Source of the DNA: Pseudomonas botevensis
Lineage (GTDB): Bacteria; Pseudomonadota; Gammaproteobacteria; Pseudomonadales; Pseudomonadaceae
Length of the DNA: 64,000 bases
Direction of reading: 5' to 3'
Assembly: GCF_019145475.1 (NCBI RefSeq)
Contig: NZ_JAHTKI010000007.1
Location: 183,606-247,605, forward strand
A program made the position numbers and the translations under genes. Shown here piece after piece: positions 60,532-64,000 of the stretch (position 1 is its first letter; every line of letters begins with the position of its first letter). Under the pieces are notes generated by a model. That model had not been told where the DNA came from and made no database searches. It was given only the letters and a program-made list of their open reading frames with translations.

Positions 60532-60544
60532 AGAGCAAACAACT

Positions 60545-61483
60545 ATGTACCTGGTGTGTGGCGAAGCCCTGTTCGATTTCTTCAGCGAAGACGATGCCAG
60601 CGGCCTGGCATCGAAAGTCAATTTCAAGGCGATTGCCGGTGGTTCGCCGTTCAACGTCGCGGTGGGTTTGCGCCGCCTGGGCGTGGACTCGGCGCTGCTC
60701 GCCGGGCTGTCCACCGACTACCTCGGCCGACGCCTGCAGAAGGTGCTGCAGGAAGAAGGCGTGCGACCGGACTACCTGCTCGACTTCGCCGCACCGACCA
60801 CCCTGGCAATGGTCGCGGTGGGCGCCAATGGCTCGCCGCATTACAGCTTCCGGGGCGAAGGTTGCGCCGATCGGCAACTGAGCCTGGCGCATCTGCCAAC
60901 ATTGGGCAGCGACGTGCGCGGCCTGCACATCGGCTCGTACTCGCTGGTGGTGCAGCCGATTGCCGACACCCTGCTCGCGCTGGTCCGGCGTGAAAGCGGC
61001 AAACGCCTGATCAGCCTCGACCCGAACGTGCGCCTCAACCCCGAGCCGAACATCGAACTGTGGCGCGAGCGGATCGCCACGCTGGTGCAACTGGCGGATC
61101 TGATCAAGGTCAGCGACGAGGACCTGAGCCTGCTGTACCCCGAGCAGGATCCGCAGCGGGTCATCGAAGGCTGGCTGGAGCATCGTTGTCAGGTGGTGTT
61201 CCTGACCCGTGGCGGTGAAGGTGCGACGGTGTTCAGTCGTGCCCATGGTTCGTGGTCGGTGCCGGCCAGTGCGGTGAAGATCGCCGATACCGTCGGCGCG
61301 GGCGACACCTTCCAGGCCGCGCTGATTACCTGGCTGACCGAGCACGGACTGGACTCGGTCGAAGGCGTACAGCACCTGAGCCGCGAGCAGATCGACGGCA
61401 TGCTCAGGTTCGCCGTGCAGGCCGCCGCGCTCACCTGCAGCAAAACAGGTCCGGATTTGCCCTATCGTCACCAATTGACCTGA
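60545..61483 (+). CDS. mtlZ: Fructokinase
   Basis: PfkB-family kinase, 312 residues, phosphorylating fructose from MtlD to fructose 6-phosphate. GGSPFNVAVGLRRLG (about 32-46) and the anion-hole/catalytic DTVGAGDTFQAALI (about 248-261) are present. ATG 60545 lies 13 bases after mtlY; upstream in-frame codons overlap mtlY. Last gene of the mannitol operon. Confidence 0.94.
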   Translation: MYLVCGEALFDFFSEDDASGLASKVNFKAIAGGSPFNVAVGLRRLGVDSALLAGLSTDYLGRRLQKVLQEEGVRPDYLLDFAAPTTLAMVAVGANGSPHYSFRGEGCADRQLSLAHLPTLGSDVRGLHIGSYSLVVQPIADTLLALVRRESGKRLISLDPNVRLNPEPNIELWRERIATLVQLADLIKVSDEDLSLLYPEQDPQRVIEGWLEHRCQVVFLTRGGEGATVFSRAHGSWSVPASAVKIADTVGAGDTFQAALITWLTEHGLDSVEGVQHLSREQIDGMLRFAVQAAALTCSKTGPDLPYRHQLT

Positions 61484-61528
61484 GCGCGTAGAATGCCGGC
61501 CCTTTCTCGCATGACGGAATGACGGCTT

Positions 61529-62149
61529 TTGAATTCAGGAAGAACGGTTGGACTCTTGATACTGGCGGCGCTATTGAGCGGATGCGGCACTTCACCGCCG
61601 CGTTCGCCGGAAAACATCTGCGAGATTTTCCGCGAAAAAAGCGACTGGTATGACGCCGCGCAAGTCACGCAGAAGCGCTGGGGCGTACCGATCCAGGTGC
61701 CGTTCGCGATCATGTATCAGGAGTCCGGCTACCGCTACGACGCCAAGACGCCGCGCAAATACCTGCTGTGGGTCATCCCCTGGGGCCGGGTATCGACCGC
61801 CTCGGGCTACGCCCAGGCCAAGGATGAAGTCTGGTCCGACTACCAGAAAAGCACCGGCCGACATGGCGCCGACCGCGAAGACTTCGACGATGCCATCGAC
61901 TTCGTGGGCTGGTACATGGACAAGACCACCTCGATCAACGGCGTCTACAAGTACGACGCCTACCGCCAGTACCTCAACTACCACGAAGGCTGGGGCGGTT
62001 ATCGCAACAAGACCTACGCCAGCAAAGCGTGGCTGATGACCACCGCCGGCAAGGTGCAGAACCGCTCCAACGTCTACGGCCAGCAATACGCAGGCTGCAA
62101 GGACGACCTCAATCGCGGCTGGTGGAGCCGGTTCTGGCATTGGCTGTGA
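61529..62149 (+). CDS. Lysozyme-fold (SLT-like) lipoprotein
   Basis: A 206-residue lipoprotein with lipobox LLSGCG (cysteine 19). The region PIQVPFAIMYQESGYRYDA (about 54-72) resembles the catalytic glutamate segment (QESG) of lytic transglycosylases, and WGGYRNKTYASKAWL may be the substrate-cleft part. Probably acts on peptidoglycan from the outer membrane, but activity is unproven. The start appears to be TTG 61529; no ATG in frame lies before the hydrophobic segment, and the ribosome binding site is weak. Confidence 0.7.
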   Translation: MNSGRTVGLLILAALLSGCGTSPPRSPENICEIFREKSDWYDAAQVTQKRWGVPIQVPFAIMYQESGYRYDAKTPRKYLLWVIPWGRVSTASGYAQAKDEVWSDYQKSTGRHGADREDFDDAIDFVGWYMDKTTSINGVYKYDAYRQYLNYHEGWGGYRNKTYASKAWLMTTAGKVQNRSNVYGQQYAGCKDDLNRGWWSRFWHWL

Positions 62150-62155
62150 TGATGC

Positions 62156-62239
62156 GTGGGAGCCGGCGGTGCGACGGTTCCCACAAAGGCATGGCGGCAC
62201 ACACAAAGCATGTGGGAGCCGGGCTAGCCCGCGAAGGCG
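62156..62239. repeat. REP-like palindromes after the lipoprotein gene
   Basis: GTGGGA (62157-62162) pairs with TCCCAC (62179-62184), and a second REP core GTGGGAGCCGGGCTAGCCCG starts at 62212. Located between the lipoprotein gene and the converging porin gene. Confidence 0.7.
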
Positions 62240-62272
62240 CCAGGCACGGCCCGGCCAGCGCAAAATGACCGG

Positions 62273-63574
62273 TTACAACACTGAAAAGTTGTAACTCACA
62301 ATCAACCGGGTCTCATCCACATCCCGGGCAAACTGTTCGTAGTTGGTGCGATAAGTCGCATTGCGCAAACGCAGGCTGACGTCCTTGAATGTGCCGGTCT
62401 GGATCACGTACTTCAACTCGCTGTCACGTTCCCACTCCCTCCCTTCCTGCTCACTGCCCGGCACCTTGATGTGGTCGCCGTTGACGTAACGGGTGAGGAA
62501 GCTCAGGCCATTGATGCCGATCGCCTTGAAGTCATAGTCATAACGCAGCTGCCAGGAACGCTCCTGAGCGGCGGCGAAGTCGTTGACCTGCACATAGTTG
62601 ACCAGATACGGATTGGAGCCATCGAGGTACGGCATCGAGTTGTCGCCGTTCATCCGCTGCCAGCCGGCGCTGAAGGTGTGGCCGCTGACGCCGTAAGACA
62701 ACAGGCCGCTCAATGCACGGTTATCGATGGAGCCGGCGCGGGCGTTACCGCTGTCGGTACTTTTCAGCACGCGCAGATCCGCCTTCAATACACCGTCGCC
62801 CAACGGCTGATTGGCCAACAGACCCACGAAGTGTTGACGGTAAATGTCTTCCAGCTCCGCGTAGTGATACTGCGCGGTCAGGCGATCGTTGATCTTGTAG
62901 TCCAGGCCGTACATGTCGAAATGATCGGCAGTGGTGTTGCAGGCGTAGCGCTTGTTCTTGCAATGCACGCGGATGTCTTGCGAATCCGTGGAGTCCCGCG
63001 CGGTGTACTTGTCCAGACGCGCGGCCATGAAGGTCAGGTCCTTGACCTCTTTGGAGGTCAGCATTGCGCCGTTGAACATGGTTGGCAGCAGTCGGCCGTC
63101 GTTGTACTTGAGCAACGGCAGATCCGGCAGCAGCGCACCGTATTTCAACACCGTATCCGAGACTTTCACCTTGGCGGTCAGACCCATTTTCGCGTACTGG
63201 CCTTTCGAACCGCGCGGGTTCTCGCCGCTGGATGGCAACAGGCCGCTGTTGCTGCGATCCGGGCTGGAATCGAGTTGGAATCCGAGCATGCCCAATGCAT
63301 CGATACCGAAGCCGACCGTGCCTTCGGTGTAGCCCGATTGCAGATTGAGAATGAAGCCCTGCGCTGACTCTTCACGCTTGGACGCGCCCTGATCATTGGA
63401 GGTATGCCCATCACGGAAATCGCGGTTGAAATAAACCGTGCGCGATTCGATCTTCGCCGTGGTGTCTTCGAGAAAACCGTTGGCCTGAACCTGTGCGCTG
63501 AAACCGGCGCACAGCACCAGGGCACCGAAGCCCAATGACGGACGCGGGGTGATGGGAAGAAATGGGGGACGCAT
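62273..63574 (-). CDS. OprD-family outer membrane porin
   Basis: Substrate-specific porin of 433 residues with signal peptide (about 1-32, cleaved near VQA-NG). OprD-type segments are FLEDTTAKIESRTVYFNRDFRDG, the repeated YxxAELEDIYRQ-like strands and the C-terminal YEQFARDVDETRLIVSYNFSVL ending in an aromatic-hydrophobic pair typical for barrel proteins. A cysteine pair (HCKNKRYACN) lies in one loop. ATG 63574 begins the signal peptide; an upstream in-frame ATG is unsupported. Substrate unknown. Confidence 0.9.
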   Translation of the reverse strand: MRPPFLPITPRPSLGFGALVLCAGFSAQVQANGFLEDTTAKIESRTVYFNRDFRDGHTSNDQGASKREESAQGFILNLQSGYTEGTVGFGIDALGMLGFQLDSSPDRSNSGLLPSSGENPRGSKGQYAKMGLTAKVKVSDTVLKYGALLPDLPLLKYNDGRLLPTMFNGAMLTSKEVKDLTFMAARLDKYTARDSTDSQDIRVHCKNKRYACNTTADHFDMYGLDYKINDRLTAQYHYAELEDIYRQHFVGLLANQPLGDGVLKADLRVLKSTDSGNARAGSIDNRALSGLLSYGVSGHTFSAGWQRMNGDNSMPYLDGSNPYLVNYVQVNDFAAAQERSWQLRYDYDFKAIGINGLSFLTRYVNGDHIKVPGSEQEGREWERDSELKYVIQTGTFKDVSLRLRNATYRTNYEQFARDVDETRLIVSYNFSVL

Positions 63575-63854
63575 GTAAAACTCCAACCAGACAGCTTCTG
63601 CGCGGGGGCGCAATCAGCCGAAAAAATAACTCCCGTCCCGGATCAGCGATGAACCGGGAGGAAGTGAAAACGCAGGGGTGAACGGCAATGATGGCAGATG
63701 GCTTTGACGGGCCAAAGACGACTTTAGTCTGAAACTGACTGGTTGTTCTTGAGTACCCGGCCCGCCGTGACCAGCCGAGCAATGGCGATGCGTCGTGTGA
63801 AAGTGCCCGTTTTCATTGGGCGAAACACCCGTCCTAGGGGAATTCCCTACCCGT
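63575..63854. other. Intergenic region upstream of the porin gene
   Basis: No gene seen. It holds the leader of the OprD-type gene and, near 63838-63847, the palindrome GGGAATTCCC. The stretch up to 63931 also carries a sigma-54 promoter for the rightward gene. Confidence 0.5.
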
Positions 63855-63870
63855 GGGACGGGAATTGCCT
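63855..63870 (+). promoter_or_regulatory. Sigma-54 promoter reading to the right edge
   Basis: TGGGACGGGAATTGCC: GG (63856-63857) and GC (63868-63869) are 10 bases apart with TTGC at -12. The predicted start is near 63881. No known activator site was recognised upstream. Confidence 0.65.
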
Positions 63871-63931
63871 ACGGCATTTTCGGGTTGTACGAGGTCGGCT
63901 AATCCTGCAACATCCGTCCCCTGCTTATTCA

Positions 63932-64000
63932 ATGGACGGAATTCAAGGCATGCTGGACGCCAATGCTACCCACATCACCCTCACGCTCGAAGGCGCCTCC
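63932..64000 (+). CDS. Start of an unidentified gene, cut by the window edge
   Basis: An open frame from ATG 63932 (or in-frame ATG 63950) to the edge, giving at least 23 codons: it contains MLDANATHITLTLEGAS. It lies 50-70 bases downstream of the predicted sigma-54 transcript start. Too short to identify. Confidence 0.35.
   Translation, partial: MDGIQGMLDANATHITLTLEGAS

Overview
The window looks like the chromosome of a denitrifying member of the Pseudomonas fluorescens group. It is GC-rich with dense operons, carries a nirS-type denitrification island in the Pseudomonas order (nirSMCFDLGHJEN, nirQOP, norCBD, dnr), a mannitol operon in the mtlEFGKDYZ order known from P. fluorescens, a mexEF-oprN type pump, and REP-like 'GTGGGAGC...' palindromes between genes. 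No mobile element, CRISPR array, rRNA or tRNA was recognised.

Left part (1-26 kb): molybdenum cofactor genes (moeA cut by the edge, moaB) and pdxH, then a nitric-oxide response and denitrification block. NorR and the Fe-S repair protein YtfE diverge. nnrS with a small membrane partner diverges from a 29-residue ORF followed by dnr and dnrP. norCB-norD and nirQOP lie opposite the nirS operon, which encodes cytochrome cd1, its electron donors and the heme d1 pathway. hemN, a HemN look-alike and a second copy of the small membrane protein close the block. Two control layers can be read in the DNA. Perfect DNR/FNR boxes (TTGAT-N4-RTCAA) precede norCB, nirQ/nirS, the hemN-like gene and the second membrane protein. 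NorR-type sites (GGT-N7-ACC, in triplets spaced 19 and 24-25 bp) with -24/-12 sigma-54 promoters precede ytfE, nnrS and the small ORF/dnr unit. The reading is that NO acts through NorR on detoxification genes and on DNR itself, a hierarchy worth testing.

Three coding oddities stand out here. nirN has an in-frame amber codon but is otherwise full length. The second HemN-family protein has lost two of the three radical-SAM cysteines. A 29-residue membrane peptide leads the dnr transcript.

Middle part (26-40 kb): an M20 peptidase, two related zinc-ribbon membrane proteins, a mexEF-oprN type RND pump, an AaeAB-like aromatic acid exporter on the other strand, and a TPR protein.

Signalling block (40-50.4 kb): a two-domain KaiC ATPase translationally coupled to a histidine kinase with a pseudo-receiver; on the opposite strand a 1163-residue hybrid kinase followed by CheR, a receiver-less CheB, a REC-kinase and a single receiver; then another single receiver. 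No chemoreceptor or CheA/CheW is present.

Right part (50.4-64 kb): a glycosyltransferase; the AraC regulator MtlR and the mannitol/polyol operon (ABC importer MtlEFGK, mannitol dehydrogenase MtlD, xylulokinase MtlY, fructokinase MtlZ); a lysozyme-fold lipoprotein; an OprD-type porin; and a sigma-54 promoter reading into a gene cut by the right edge.
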